A stretch of 64,000 bases of DNA, taken from the NCBI GenBank assembly GCA_958510825.1, contig OY294050.1:43041249-43105248 (forward strand). The letters run 5' to 3'. This stretch comes from Brachypterus glaber. Lineage: Eukaryota; Arthropoda; Insecta; Coleoptera; Kateretidae. The translations under genes were made by a program, and so were the position numbers. Below, piece by piece: positions 20,888-32,785 of this stretch. Under the pieces are notes generated by a model. The model ran no database searches. It was not told the origin of the DNA and saw nothing but the letters and a program-made list of their open reading frames with translations. How positions within the stretch are numbered: the stretch's first letter is position 1; every line of letters starts with the position of its first letter.

Positions 20888-22830
20888 TTAGGGTGGTTAA
20901 AAAAAATCAAACCAAATTTGGGAAAACGACCTGTACGTTAAATTATTTCCCTATTGGGCAATATACTCCAAAAAAAATTTGGTGATGATCGTGGTACATT
21001 TAGGGCTAGTTTAGGGGCCGAAAACTTTCAAATTTAGGCTACTTAACAGGTTTCTTTCTACGCAGTATATCACCTTAACAGTTTTGGAAATGTGGAATGA
21101 TTTTTAAACCTCAACTTTAACCGATATGTAAATATACATATTTTTAGTTTTTAGGCCTATGAAAAAACTTTTAGGGGTCATACGGGGGCCCCAAAAATTA
21201 AAATTTGTCATTTTTTTCATGCTTTTTTCATATAAAATCCAACTGACCACTTACTAGGGATACAAATCTAAACTGCCTCACGCGGATTATGATACCCCAA
21301 TAACCCTACAATAAACATGCAAGATTGGGGGTCTGGCAGATAACGGGAAGAGCTCGCTAAAATGCACTATTCTTAAAAATTACATAATTTACTGTTTTTT
21401 TTTTCGGCTGTTTCAGAGTTTTTTTATTGGTAGCCGTTGAAATACTGCGTAATTATGATCTAATATCATGGTGCTATATTTATTCTTAGCGTTTACTAAC
21501 TTTTGGGACCACTGAATTATTTTTTGGGCCCTGTAAGGGGTTCGAATTTTTAAAAATGGCCGATTTTATCAGATTTATTAATGTTTTTTATTCCTTAATA
21601 ATAAAATTAGGTAAGCTTATAAAATTTATTTTAAAAATTAAGTGGCCTTAAAAATCAAGTATCCATAAACATCAACTTGACGTATAAATGAATTTCGTCA
21701 AGTAGTTAACATTAGTTTTTAATACAAAATGGACTTTATAGGCGAAATAAGTCCTGAGTTTGAGCTTAAGCGATACCAAATAATAAAAAAAAGCACTGAG
21801 TAACCCTGAGCGATTTGGACCCCTTGCAGAGCCCAAAAAATTAAGCCATGGCCCCAACAGCTAGTAAACATTAGGAATAAATATATGATATAGATAGATA
21901 TATGATATTAGAACATAATTACGCAGTAACTCAACGGCTAGTTATAAAATACTGTGAAAACAATAATAAATATGAAAAAATCGGCCATTTTTGAAAATTT
22001 GGACCCCTTGCAGGCCCCAAAAAATTATTCAGTGGTCCCAGAAGTTAGTAGACGCTAAGAATAAATATAGTACCATGATATAAGATCATAATTAGGGAGT
22101 ATTTTAACGGTTAGTAATAAAAAACTCTGAAATCAATAATAAATATGATAAAATAGGCTATTTTTGGAAATTTTAACTCCTTGCAGGGCCCAAAAAATAA
22201 TTCAGTTGTCCCAAAAACTAGTAAACGCTAAGAATAAATATAGCACCAGGATATTAAATCATAATTACGCAGTATTTCAACGGATGCTAATAAATAACTC
22301 TGAAACAGCCGAAAAAAATAACAGTAAATTATGCAATTTTTTAAAATAGTGCATTTTAGCGAGCTCTTCCCGTTATCTGACAGAAACCCAATTTCGCACG
22401 TTTATTGTAGAGTTATAGGGGTATCATATTCTGCGTAAGGCAGTTGAGATTTCTATCCATAGTAAGTGGTCAGTTTGAATTTATATAAAAAAAGCATGAA
22501 AAAAATTACAAATTTTTATTTTTTTGGCCCCCGTATGACCCACAAAAGTTTTTCCATCGGCCTGAAAATTAAAAATATATATATATTTACATATTGATTA
22601 AAGTTTAAGTTTAAAAATCATCCCACATTTCCAAAAACTGTTAGGGTGATATATTGAGTCGAAATAAACCTGTAAAGTAGCCTAAATTTGAAAGTTTAGG
22701 GCCCCTAAAACACCCCTAAATATACCACGATCAACTCCAATTTTTTTTGGAGTATATTGCCCTATAGGAGAATAATTTAACGCACAGGGCGTTTTCCCAA
22801 ATTCAGTTTGAATTTTTTTAACCACCCTAA
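20888..22830. mobile_element. Foldback element, 1943 bp, exact 7-bp target duplications
   Basis: The ends are TTAGGGTGGTT and AACCACCCTAA. Identical TACTACA heptamers flank it at 20881-20887 and 22831-22837, proving a transposition event. Arms of about 480 bp pair with many scattered substitutions, sharing for example AACGGGAAGAGCTCGCTAAA at 21337 and its complement near 22350. Inside are about three tandem diverged copies of a ~168-bp unit (starts near 21829, 21998 and 22165), with another on the left arm near 21380-21560. No intact protein is present. Long TIRs with 7-bp duplications resemble Galileo-type foldback elements of the P superfamily, but this is inference, as no transposase is present. 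Confidence 0.9.
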
Positions 22831-22834
22831 TACT

Positions 22835-23087
22835 ACATGTACCAACGAAATAATAACTCTTCTCTCTAGAATACTCATACCGTAAATATAAAGTATCGCC
22901 AACATCTCGGTTTGTTTGTAAACAAATAGTAGGTATATTCGGGCTGAACAATAACAGTTACCAGTAACTGTTATTGTTGTCTCTGTTAGAACAAAGCTGT
23001 GCGAGTAAGACAGACAAATGCAAATGTCAGTTTTTACAAATGAAATGTCTATTCTAGAGAGAAGAGTTACTAGTTCGTTGACATGTA
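22835..23087. mobile_element. ~250-bp palindromic MITE with perfect central hairpin
   Basis: The outer arms share ACATGT..CAACGAA and AACTCTTCTCTCTAGAATA with its complement. At the centre, 22948-22979, AACAATAACAGTTAC and GTAACTGTTATTGTT form a perfect 15-bp stem with a 2-nt spacer. It begins at the right target duplication of the neighbouring foldback element, so the larger element inserted at its edge. Confidence 0.7.
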
Positions 23088-23159
23088 CACACTCAGCTAT
23101 AAAATTTGATTGGGTTGCCCAATTTGGGTACTTGTTCAATTTTTTTCTCCACTTATTTC

Positions 23160-23345
23160 CGAACCCTTAGTTCCATTATACAAATTTTATTTAAGGGGTT
23201 GTTTTGATTTTTGAGGCAAAACATTGACGATTTTGAATTTTTTTTTTAGAAAACCTGTATTATTATTGTGCGAAAGTTTTTACAAAGTATTAGGCAACTC
23301 TTAAAGTTTGCAAAAAAAACACTTTTTTTTTGCCGTCATAAATAA
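23160..23345 (+). repeat. Dispersed ~180-bp repeat, copy 1
   Basis: Words such as TTAAGGGGTTG, GAGGCAAAA, TACAAAGTATTAG and GCCGTCATAAA recur in reverse complement at 31320-31500. Both copies are single and non-coding. The family is unknown. Confidence 0.6.
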
Positions 23346-23639
23346 ATGTGCAGCACGCGCTGAAGTTAGACAAAAATAACATGGCAAACGGTTCCAGCGA
23401 TAGCTCCGCCTCCATTGGTCTGAAACACAAAATACAAAAACAGTCTTGTTAAAAATTACGTTCTTAGTTCGCTTATGTCGACATTAAAATACACGCGTAT
23501 TTTAGTGAAAAACATGCCATTTTTTGGCCAAAAATGGGTAAAAAAGGGTAGATAAAATATAAATAACAGGCTTTTGAAAAAAAATTCTACATTAGCTAAC
23601 TCGCCAACATGATTCGACAAACTTCCGAAGAATTTAAGT

Positions 23640-24048
23640 CAATATGTTTTTTTTATCGCTGGAACCGAGTTGCGAACAACATTTTTCGTTCGATCTACAG
23701 TCTAGACTTTTTAAAAATGTATATTTTAAAGAATTGCCCTTGTTTAATTTTGACATTTCAAAATTTTATAAACGTCAAATGACTTTTGTCAAAATGAAGG
23801 CTATGTGTAATCGTTTGGATAAATGAGTGTGCATAGCTGTCATTTCATTCAAATATGCACTATGTACTCGTGCGATGGAAAAATATCGTAACGAGAATAT
23901 ATAGTGAACATGAATTTTTCTTTATTTCGTATACACTAGGTCGTACGAAAAACTAATTTCCTTGACATTTTTTTCTAAATAGAGATATCTTATTCTAGGG
24001 CAAAACTTAGATTTTTAGATTTCCTCTGTATGTGGTAAAAAATTAAAC

Positions 24049-24089
<41 letters not shown>

Positions 24090-24559
24090 TCTTTATTTTT
24101 ACAATTATATATTAAATACATATGATTATATAAATATATAATGATCTTCGTACCAGTTCCAAGTTGTAACCAACAACCTCAGGGACTGGCGCTGGGGAGT
24201 TGTTTTTCCAAAAATTATCCTTTGTCCAATTAGTGTTATAATTTATTTTTTCATTTGAATTATTTTGGACATACTTTTGTAGACATATTTGGGTTGCTTT
24301 GAATTTAATCTGTGCAATAACCAAGAAATGTTACTTAAGTGGAGTAGGTTGTTTGTATTCCGGTAAAACTTTGACTATCAGCACATACCAAACTCTGGGC
24401 ATATTTAGGTTGCTTTTGAATCGCTTCGGTGCAATGTCTAAATGATGTTTCCTTAGTTTTAATGCTTAGTCACCTCCCTTTTAATTTTCTGACATCTGGC
24501 ATAAATTGTGACACTTAAATTTTCTAAAATATTTTAAAACTTTTTCTATAGAAAAACCA

Positions 24560-24606
<47 letters not shown>

Positions 24607-25850
24607 ACAACAGTAAGCGGCATAGCCGATGAGACTGTATCCCTAAAAAATAAATAAAATAATATACAATACGATCTTTTAATTATAATTTTTAACTCTT
24701 GATTTTAAATTTATTTATGACTCCATCCTTCAATATTTTGACATCTATTTTTATAAATAATCTTAAGCATTTAAATCTTCATGGTTTCTTATATCTCCAT
24801 AACTATATATACAAAAGTTCTTAATCGATTGGAATTGCATTTTTCTAATTTTTCATACGTTGAATTATCAAAAATTGATTTTTTCCGGACAGTGAATTTT
24901 GAAGGAATTTTTGCTACCAATTTTATGTGTTTAGACTAAGAAAAAATAGTAGTTTTCGTAACGAGTAAGCGACTTTAGTCCTTAGTGCACGAGAATGAAG
25001 ATTCGAGTGCACTAAGGACTTGTCGCAAACGAGTTGCGAACAACATTTTTCGTTCGATCTACAGTCTAGACTGTTTAAAAATGTATATTTTAAAGAATTA
25101 CCTGTGTTTAATTTTGACATTTCAAAATTTTATAAACATCAAACGACTTTTGTCCAAATGAAAGCTATATGTAGTCGTTTGGATAAATGAGTGTGCATAG
25201 TTGTTATTTCATTCAAATATGCACTATGTAGTCTTGCGATAGAAAAATAGCGAAGTCAAGAAATCATTCGAGTGCACTAAGGACTTGTCGCAAAGGAGTT
25301 GCGAACAACATTTTTCGTTCGATCTACAGTAGACTTTTTAAAAATGTACATTTTAAAGAATTACCTGTGTTTAATTTTAACATTTCAAAATTTTATAAAC
25401 GTCAAACGATTTTTGTCAAAATGAAAGCTATATGGAGTCGTTTGGATAAATGAGTGTGCATAGTTGTTATTTCATTAAAATATGCACTATGTACTCGTGC
25501 GATAGAAAAATATCTTAACGAGAATATATAATGAACATGAATTTTTCTTTATTTCATCTACACTAGGTCGTACGAAATAGCTATTTTCCCAACAAGTGCG
25601 GAAAAGCCTCTTTACGCATGCGTTAGGAACAATACTTTTCCTACGAGCAGGGTTAAAATAAAATATACTTATATATTTTATTAAATAAATCGAAATAAAT
25701 CTTATTTTTTATAATTTTTCAATAAGAAAATCAATTAACAGGCAAAAAACTAATTTCCTTGACATTTTTTTTTATTTATTATTCTAGGGCAAAACTTAGA
25801 TTTTTAGATTTCCTCTGTATGTGGTAGAAAATTAAACTTTTTGATACCAA
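23640..25850. repeat. Repeat family with at least three copies, partly tandem
   Basis: A block starting GAGTTGCGAACAACATTTTT occurs at about 23666, 25029 and 25303. The last two are 275 bp apart in tandem. Each copy continues through TCGATCTACAGTC, ATTTTATAAACGTCAAA and a small hairpin (AGTGTGCATAG with ATATGCACT). The first copy runs on to CCTCTGTATGTGGTAAAAAATTA, which recurs near 25815. Microsatellites (TTA)n at 24052-24090 and (ATT)n at 24561-24603 lie between. There is no recognisable protein. Frames such as 24923-25120 are shadows of the repeat. Confidence 0.75.
24956..25040. repeat. Hairpin element E6 with CGAG-flanked tip
   Basis: GTCCTTAGTGCAC and GTGCACTAAGGAC form a perfect 13-bp stem. 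Weaker pairing continues outward through GCGAC..GTCGC to CGTAACGAG against GAGTTGCG. The 16-nt tip starts GAG and ends TTCGA, so each stem shoulder carries CGAG. It resembles the five hairpins described at 30277, 31751, 40009, 52106 and 52473. Part of the right arm is repeated near 25270. Confidence 0.55.
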
Positions 25851-26462
25851 TTTTATATTTTTAGACTAAGAAAAAAAAGTATTTTACAGAAACTTTCTGA
25901 AAATTCTATAATAAAAGAGTTTTCCACTAGGTGAACATGTTTTGGCAAATACTGTAGATATTTTGGCTTATAATAATAGAAACAATACATTTTTTTAAAT
26001 TAGTCTTAAAGCGATCCTTTTGAAAGTCAGACTAAATCTTGTTTCCAGACAGGCGTGTTGTTTTATTTCCAAAATACATACCTTCATGTTCGTGATACAC
26101 ACTGGTGTAATTAACATAATTTATAAATTTAAAAAAGATCGAAAGGGGATCGCTTCCGGGCATCGAAATGAAAAGTGGCCATGCCACTTCTGTGACGAGA
26201 CTCACTGCATAAAAATTCCGTTGGTCTAAAACTTATTTCACCTGAAATAAGAGATATGTTAAATTGCAATCAATGTACACGGGCGGATATTTTAAAGGGT
26301 AGTAGTGGATAATAACAGAACACTCCTGTTAGTTTTGCAATGGGTGATTTGCGTAAGGGGTGTCTATCTTAAATTTTATTTCGCTCATATTTTCTAAAAT
26401 ATTAATCTGAGGGTATTATGTGCCTATATTTTTGGAATCAGCGCCTCGAGATCTATCGACAT
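25851..26462. other. Gene-free AT-rich spacer
   Basis: No domain or structured repeat was recognised. The forward frame at 26020-26229 has a CxxC..H-like end but no family resemblance that I can support. Confidence 0.35.
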
Positions 26463-27445
26463 CAATTGGTGCTGAAGTTAAAGTGGTCTAACTAACAAGA
26501 TGTAATTATGGAGAAATTGAAAAAAACGCGTTTTGACTTATATTTAAATCACTTTTACCTTTAAAACAAAACTTTTTGGGCATGTGTTAGCATAAAATAT
26601 AAAAATACTTATCTCATTAAAATAACTTTAGTTTTGGGTGCCTTCACTTTTTAGGAAAAAACTCAGTCTCTTTTCACACAAAAGTTTATTATTTTTTGGG
26701 TAAGTTGGTATAGTAGGTGTAAAATAATACTTAAACCTAACCATATAATATAATTTTAATTATTTTAATGGCCATTTTAAAGCTATTTTATACATAAATT
26801 TTAGAAATTGCTATTTTCGCCAAAAGTAAAAAAACTAAAGTGGTCTAACTAACATTGTTTTTAACACTCTTTATTTTCCAAACAAAACCAATTATTGCAA
26901 CAACTATGCATTAAATGCTGTAGTACTACCTTTATACTATACTATAAAATTATTTTTGGGTGTGTCCAAGTATTACGTAACACTTTTTGGGGTATACCTA
27001 ATAAGCCTATTTTGTTATAAAAAAATATTTTTTTTGTAAAAACGGGATCATTTAGTATACCCTAAAAAGTGTTACGTAATACTTGGATATACCTAAAAAT
27101 AATTTTATAGTTTAAAGGTAGTACTACACTATTTCATGTGTAACTGTTGCAATAGTTGGTTTTGTTTGGGAAATAACGAGTGTTGAAAACAATGTTAGTT
27201 AGACCACGTTAGCTTTTTCACTTTTGGCAAAAATAGCAATTTCTAAAATTTATGTGTGAAATAGCTTTAAAATGACATTAAATTAATTATAATCTTATTT
27301 GGTGGATCTTTTTATGTTCTAAACAACGTTTCTTGTGCGCTTTTAGCTAAAATTATTGATATTGTGCAAAACAGGCTTATTTAGTATACCCCAAAAAGTG
27401 ATGCGTAATACTTGGGTACACCCAAAAATAATTTTATAATATCAT

Positions 27446-29101
27446 CATCACAATCATTTTATTAATTCTGTTCCGGACGTACAAAAAGATAATGATACCA
27501 TATTATTTTATAAAAGCAATTTAAAAAATTCTAATATGTCTATATTAACTTTTGAGGAGGTTGCTGAGGAGACCGTTTCCAAAATAATTAACAAAATTAA
27601 AAGCAAGGCTCCCACAGCATTAATGACGGCATTAATATCTTGACTATCAATTTATGTGTACCTTATATATTGCCCTACTTTACTCACGTTGTTAATTTTT
27701 CCTTATAAAACTCAGCATTTCCCTCGTTATGGAAGAAGGCCAATATTATTCCACTTCCAAAAAAAGCAGATCCTACCACCCTTGATCATTGATCATATAC
27801 GCCCAATAAGCATTCTACCAACGTTCAAAAATTCTGGAAAAAGCAATTCAGTTACAACTACAAAAGCATTTAGATTTAAACAATATAATTCCAATAAGAC
27901 AGTCTGGTTTTCAGCAAGGACGCAGCTGCTGTACTTCCTTGTTAAATATTACGGACGATATTTTCTCAGAAACCGAACAAGGTCACTTAACTATCCTAAC
28001 TATGCTTGACTACACTAAGGCTTTTAACTGTATTGACCCCGAAACTTTATTGGCAATTTTACATTACATAGGACTAACGGAAAGTGCAGTTAAACTCCTA
28101 GCAGATTATTTAACTAATAGATTTCAGGCAGTAATATATAGTAGTGAAACTTCTTCTTATAAGGATATCTTACGTGGAGTACCGCAGGGATAAATATTAG
28201 GACCCCTGCTTTTTATAATTTACATTTCTTATTTTATTACTGCCTGCATATCAGCTATTCAGCACTTTTACGCTGATGACAGCCAAGTTAAGATCTCTTT
28301 TACACCTGATGAATCAGTGCAAGCAGCAAATCATGATCTCAATAATATTTATGAAATTTCTAAGAAGCATTGTTTATTACTGAATGCCAGAAAATCTGTT
28401 TCACTGTTATTTGGAAAGAAAAATGATCGAAAAAATTTCTTAAGGGACTTCGGCAACAGTATTTTCATGAACGACGAAGAAATAAATTTTTGCGATAATG
28501 TAAAAAACCTTGGGTTGACTATGGACTCTGAGCTACGATTCACAAGGCATATATCTATTTGTCTAAGTAGAGCCTATTTAAAATTAAGGTTGTTGTATCA
28601 AAATAAGGAACACTTAACTAAAAATAATAAAATTATGCTTTGTGAATCTATAGTTCTATCTCAGCTAAACTTTTGTGACGTTGGTCTAGCCTAACCAAAA
28701 CAGATGAAAATCGTGTTCAGAAATTACAGAATTCTTGTTTACGTTTTGTTCACGGTATCAGGCGAAACTGTCCTATTAGTTTTACGCTTAAGCAAACGGG
28801 TTGGTTAAATATGAAGGACAGAAGATTTTTACATTCAGCTATTTTGTACTTTAAAGTTTTGACCTACAAGACGCCAGTTTATCTATATCAAAAAATTCGC
28901 TATCGTACAGATGTACACAACTTAAATCTGCGCTTTGGTAATAAACTTACTATACCAAGACACTTATCTGCTATGTTTACCCGCTCTTTTGCATATCAGA
29001 TTTCAGATTTGATGAATGATCTAAGCTTTGATTATCAATCTTTAAAGATTAATAATTTTAAATCGAAAATAGTCGAAGAGCTAAACAATATGCCATTATA
29101 A
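27446..29101 (+). pseudogene. Non-LTR retrotransposon reverse transcriptase (CR1/Jockey-like), 5'-truncated and broken
   Basis: This is the reverse-transcriptase part of a non-LTR retrotransposon, an enzyme that copies element RNA at a nicked target. In order I read a TFEEVAEETVSKIINKIKSK block, LWKKANIIPLPKK (about 27727), RQSGFQQGRSC, DYTKAFNCIDPE, GVPQG with the following Ser changed to a stop (TAA at 28191-28193), ILGPLLFIIYI, and the catalytic FYADD (28266-28280). The thumb follows (NVKNLGLTMDSELRFTRHI) and then a C-terminal region to 29101. At least three frameshifts and several stops are present. The endonuclease and ORF1 are missing, so the copy is 5'-truncated. It sits inside a palindromic element and is followed by a 3' untranslated region and an (ATT)n tail. 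CR1 or Jockey group fits best, but the exact clade needs a tree. Confidence 0.9.
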
Positions 29102-29580
29102 TTTAATTTAAAATTGCAATTAGTTAACTAAGAATTTAAAAAAACTAAGAATTTTAATATCTGAATCAGTTAAAATCTACTTACTTTTTTACCTTTTGGG
29201 TAGCTCTTTATTGGTTAGGTTGTTATTTTAATTAGTTTAGCTAAGGTTCGTTATACATTTTTAATTATTGGGTAATTTAAGATATGTTTTAATTTAAGAT
29301 ATGTTTTATGTATGGTTTGTATATATATTTGTGTATATGCATGTGGGCGTGTATACGTGTATACGTGTATATATATGAATATATATAGATCTTTTCTTTG
29401 AGGGTTAGATGTAAGAATAGACTTAGACTTGTGGGCATACAAAAAAATTATCATCTGTTCTTATGTAATCCGCTCATGAGTGTACGTACTAAATCTCGCC
29501 CTACAAATTTATTAATTTGTAATTATTATTTTTTTTTGCTAAATAAAGACCTTTATTATTATTATTATTATTATATTATA
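29102..29580 (+). mobile_element. 3' untranslated region and (ATT)n tail of the non-LTR element
   Basis: A/T-rich non-coding sequence with AATAAAG near 29543 leads to an (ATT)n tail at about 29552-29572, the usual end of CR1-like elements. A TGTATA..TGTGTATA-rich stretch (about 29320-29375) is low-complexity. Confidence 0.7.
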
Positions 29581-29850
29581 TAAAGCTCGCTTATATATAT
29601 TTTTTACAAATATTTGTTAGAAATAGGAAAATACGTATTTAAAATACAATGAGTTAAACCGTTTTTAACAAATTTAAAAAAAAAAAAATTAATGTAGAAT
29701 TCCTAAATTTTATCGTTTAAATTACGGGGTTTGGGCAGTTTATAGATCTGAAATGCGTTTAAACTATAAATATATAATGTCTAGTATTGAAATATGGCCG
29801 TAACTCATTGTCGCCAAAAATGTTAGTTAGACCACTTTAGCTCCAGCTTC

Positions 29851-30276
29851 ACCAATTGTTGTCTTGTTTACGACAAAGTGACTGACGACGAGGGACTGAC
29901 GACGAGGGACTGATGAATTTCGTGAAAACAAAGAAAATCTTCCGATTGAAACGAAAAACTGTCGTTTTTAGTTTCTATACTAATTATTCACACAAAAAAA
30001 AGTTAAAATTAATCAAAAACAATTACCAATAAATTACAACAGAATAACTCACCAAGGGACTGATATATTCACTTTCACCACCTCGTGTGCTCAACACAAG
30101 AACGTCTCTAGCACTAAATTCGAAATGGCAGACTCTTAACAAATGGTGTTTACTTTACTTTAGGTCGTTCGTTTATAGAAATTCAACTTATTTACTTTTG
30201 AGCACTGCAAAAAACTGCAAATTTTGAAATTACACATGTGTCAAGGGGCTGACGCCCGATGTTGAGCACACTTGAA
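29851..30276. repeat. Spacer with repeated GGGACTGA words
   Basis: A short tandem of GACTGACGACGAGG (about 29880-29908) opens the stretch. Related AGGGACTGA or AGGGGCTGA words occur near 29901, 30056, 30244 and, further on, 31243. No gene was recognised. Confidence 0.45.
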
Positions 30277-30412
30277 ATAGTATATTATTTACCAAGTGAG
30301 AGAAGTTTAACATTTTTGACCTGCGTCAAATTGCGGGATGAGCGCGCTAGCGCGAAGCCCGCAAGACGCGGTGTAAAATGTTAAATCTTCACTCACGTGG
30401 AAAATATAGTAT
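30277..30412. repeat. Hairpin element E1 with GC-rich tip
   Basis: A 136-bp palindrome with left arm ATAGTATATTATTTACCAAG..AAGTTTAACATTTT and right arm the complement. The stem becomes GC-rich toward the tip (TGCGGG with CCCGCA), and the tip reads GAGCGCGCTAGCGCGAAG. Surrounding DNA is over 70 percent A/T, so the tip stands out. Confidence 0.75.
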
Positions 30413-30628
30413 TTTTTTCGCTACCAGTACAATTAATTAGCTATTTATTTATTTTTTTACTAAAATTTAATGAAAAAGCTTATAAATTTAAAATATCACG
30501 CTGGCCGTTCGCGGCCATTAAAAAAACAAATGAATAACTTGACATTTCTGACAGAAATTTTCTGGTGATCTGCTAAAATTATTAAGTTAGAAAGTGTTTC
30601 CGTGTTAAGTGTAATAAAATATATAAAA

Positions 30629-30766
30629 ATGGAAAGTGAAATGCAAAGTGATGATTCTGGTACTCCCCCAGAAATAAGGGGACAGGCGAAAACTGTGAGG
30701 GAGAATCTATTGTCTCAAAAATCAATATATACATATTATGGGGGTTGTACCTCTAGTAATCTATAA
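30629..30766 (+). CDS. Possible 5' fragment of a Crypton-type tyrosine recombinase gene
   Basis: This 45-codon frame starts at an ATG preceded by an AT-rich leader (AAAATATATAAAA). It reads MESEMQSDDSGTPPEIRGQA and then KTVRENLLSQKSIYTYY before diverging to a stop. The PPE(I/V)..A..(V)..NLL..KS..Y pattern resembles the N-terminus of Crypton-derived tyrosine recombinases and KIAA1958-like proteins that I know from animal genomes. Only this N-terminal piece is visible; no core-binding or catalytic domain (R..HxxR..Y) follows within the next kilobase. It could be a first exon cut off by an insertion or deletion, or a pseudogene fragment. Assignment rests on a short motif from memory of the family pattern and should be treated as tentative. 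Confidence 0.35.
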   Translation: MESEMQSDDSGTPPEIRGQAKTVRENLLSQKSIYTYYGGCTSSNL

Positions 30767-31750
30767 TCCTTACGATAATATATGGGTTGTATAATCTATG
30801 GTTGAATATGATGGACCAATGATTTTCACTTTTCGAAGTGTTTTTTGTAAAACATGTTTTATAGGTACTAATTTAGTTAATATTTTTTAATTTATCATGC
30901 AATAAATAAATTTGGTGCCTAAAGACACTTGAAAATAGCAATGTGATTTAATAATTAAGTGAAACGTCAGATGCCAAAACAGCTGAATAAAAATTCATTA
31001 TTAACCATGGTGCAATTTCATTATTTTTAGAACCTCTGACGTCATAGGTAGAGAAATAATATTTCTACCAATGAAAAGAACAGTAATAAAGATGTGCTTT
31101 TAGGCTGGTGGTGAAAAAACATTATTTTAGAATTTAAATTAATTAGAGTATTCTTAAAAATAATTAAAAGTAAAAAACTGTATAAACCTAATAATTTTAA
31201 AAATATCAGCATTTAATTGTTAATAATTGTAATGGTAACACGATAAGGGACTGATATTTTTTTTTATTTACGGGAAAGCCCCATTACAGTAAAGTATAAC
31301 AAAAAATATATAAGCTAATAATTAAGAATACTTATACTTTATGACGGCAAAAAAAACAATTTTTTTTGTGAACTTTAAGAGTTGACTAATACTTTGTAAA
31401 AAATTTTGTACATAAAAATAATACATGTCGTCTAAAAAAAAAATCCAAAAATCGTCAATTTTTTGCCTCAATAATCAGATCAACCCCTTAAATAATATGG
31501 CACATTAGTGGCTCCCTAGAGCCTTACGAAGACTGCGAAACATTGATTATGGCCTTTTTAGCTCATACAGCAAAAAAAAAATTATGTGATACGAGCATTT
31601 AAATAACATTTTCGGATTCAGCACATCAAAGTTTGTTTAAAAAAATGTACCTTGATCAAATATTATTTTGTGTGGTTCTGTGCAATTTATTATCGAAAAC
31701 AAAAACCCAACTACTAACAAAATGAAGTAATTTTCAGTAGTAATATCATA
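30767..31750. repeat. Gene-free stretch with inverted copy 2 of the 180-bp repeat (31320-31500)
   Basis: TATGACGGCAAAAAAAAC, AGAGTTGACTAATACTTTGT and TCAACCCCTTAAATAA match the complement of 23160-23345. The remainder is A/T-rich and without coding signal. Confidence 0.55.
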
Positions 31751-31950
31751 AGTGCATGTTGAATTATCGATATTTTTTTACTGTATTAAAAAAATATTTT
31801 GCTTGACAATTGTTTGAGTGCATTTTTCGTGTTACAAAATTTCGAGACCGCAGGTCGAGGAATTTTGACGAAAAATGCATGAAAACAATTTCCTTAAGCA
31901 AAATGTTTTTTTATATACAGAAAAAAAAATATGTATAATTCAACATGCAC
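31751..31950. repeat. Hairpin element E2, ~200 bp
   Basis: The arms begin AGTGCATGTTGAATTAT and end ATAATTCAACATGCAC. Pairing continues through AATATTTTGCTT and TGCATTTTTCGT to AAAATTTCGAGACC with GGTCGAGGAATTTT. The tip CGAGACCGCAGGTCGAGG is GC-rich, with CGAG on both shoulders, like E1 and E3-E6. Confidence 0.75.
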
Positions 31951-31966
31951 GAATTGTATTTTGAAA

Positions 31967-32785
31967 GACTATTTCACAAACAAAATAAGGAAGTATATAA
32001 TTTTACCATGTTTAATGTTGTTTCATATTTAAATTAAAAATTTAAGAACTAAACAACAATATTACTTTACAACTATAATAAAAAATTTAAATCTCAAATT
32101 TGCCGCGCTTTTTAAAACCACGATGTTCGCGAATGTTGCCAAGTATAAACTTTGCTTGTAGGATATTTTATACTTGAGATTATTCCAATAAAATAGTTAT
32201 CATATATTTTAGCATTTAAATAAAGATCATTGCTGTTTTTTCAACTGAAAAGAAATAAAATAACGGGTGTTTCTACCGGTAAAAAAACAATTTGCTATCG
32301 GTTTCTAATAAAGTTTGGCAACGCTGTACTGGCACCAGTAAATTATTTACTTCTTTACTGCAAATATATTTTTAATAAATAAGTGTTTAAAGTAGGTTTT
32401 AGTGGCCTGTTTTTAATACCACGATTCAATTAAATCAATTAAAATTTATGTCAGTGATTTAAAGCTTTTAAGATGGAAAGTGCATAAAATATATTATCTG
32501 AAATTAATTAGGGTTTATACCTAGGATGTTTTGGTAATAAAATAAGCATTTATATTGCTTATCAATAAAAATAAATCAACTAAAGTTAAGCTTTACAAAT
32601 TAAAAACACATTTTGCAAAAATATAACATTTATTAAGATGTCAGTAACTGTCAGTTTCTTGTTTCCATAGTAACCAAGTGATAATCGCATATGTGCAAAA
32701 ATTATCAGATTCATTTTGATCTGATTGGTCAAGAAACTAAAAATGCAAGGTTTTGATTGGTCTATATATTGTTTGTGAAATAGTC
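31967..32785. mobile_element. TIR element with GACTATTTCACAAACAA ends, ~819 bp
   Basis: A 17-bp perfect inverted repeat, GACTATTTCACAAACAA at 31967-31983 and its complement at 32769-32785, bounds an A/T-rich interior with no recognised protein. No target duplication was confirmed. Confidence 0.5.

Larger units (their letters stand above)
26463..29850. mobile_element. Palindromic element split by a non-LTR retrotransposon
   Basis: The phrase TAAAGTGGTCTAACTAACA appears near 26487 and 26845, and its complement near 27207 and 29825, with CAATTGGTG outside on both far ends. An inner palindrome spans about 26762-27288, centred near 27020, with words TCCAAGTATTACGTAACACT and AGTGTTACGTAATACTTGGA. 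A third half-copy follows at 27390-27440. The far right end is displaced by the retrotransposon at 27446-29580. No protein belongs to the palindrome itself. Confidence 0.65.

Noticed and set aside
22682..23139. Overlapping minus-strand ORFs of 89 and 120 aa
   Set aside because: They span the right end of a foldback element and the adjoining palindromic MITE. There is no domain, and the frames cross element boundaries.
26020..26229. 69-aa ORF ending CHFCDETHC, possible zinc finger
   Set aside because: It has a single partial Cys/His cluster at the end of an otherwise unremarkable frame, with no family match that I can defend.
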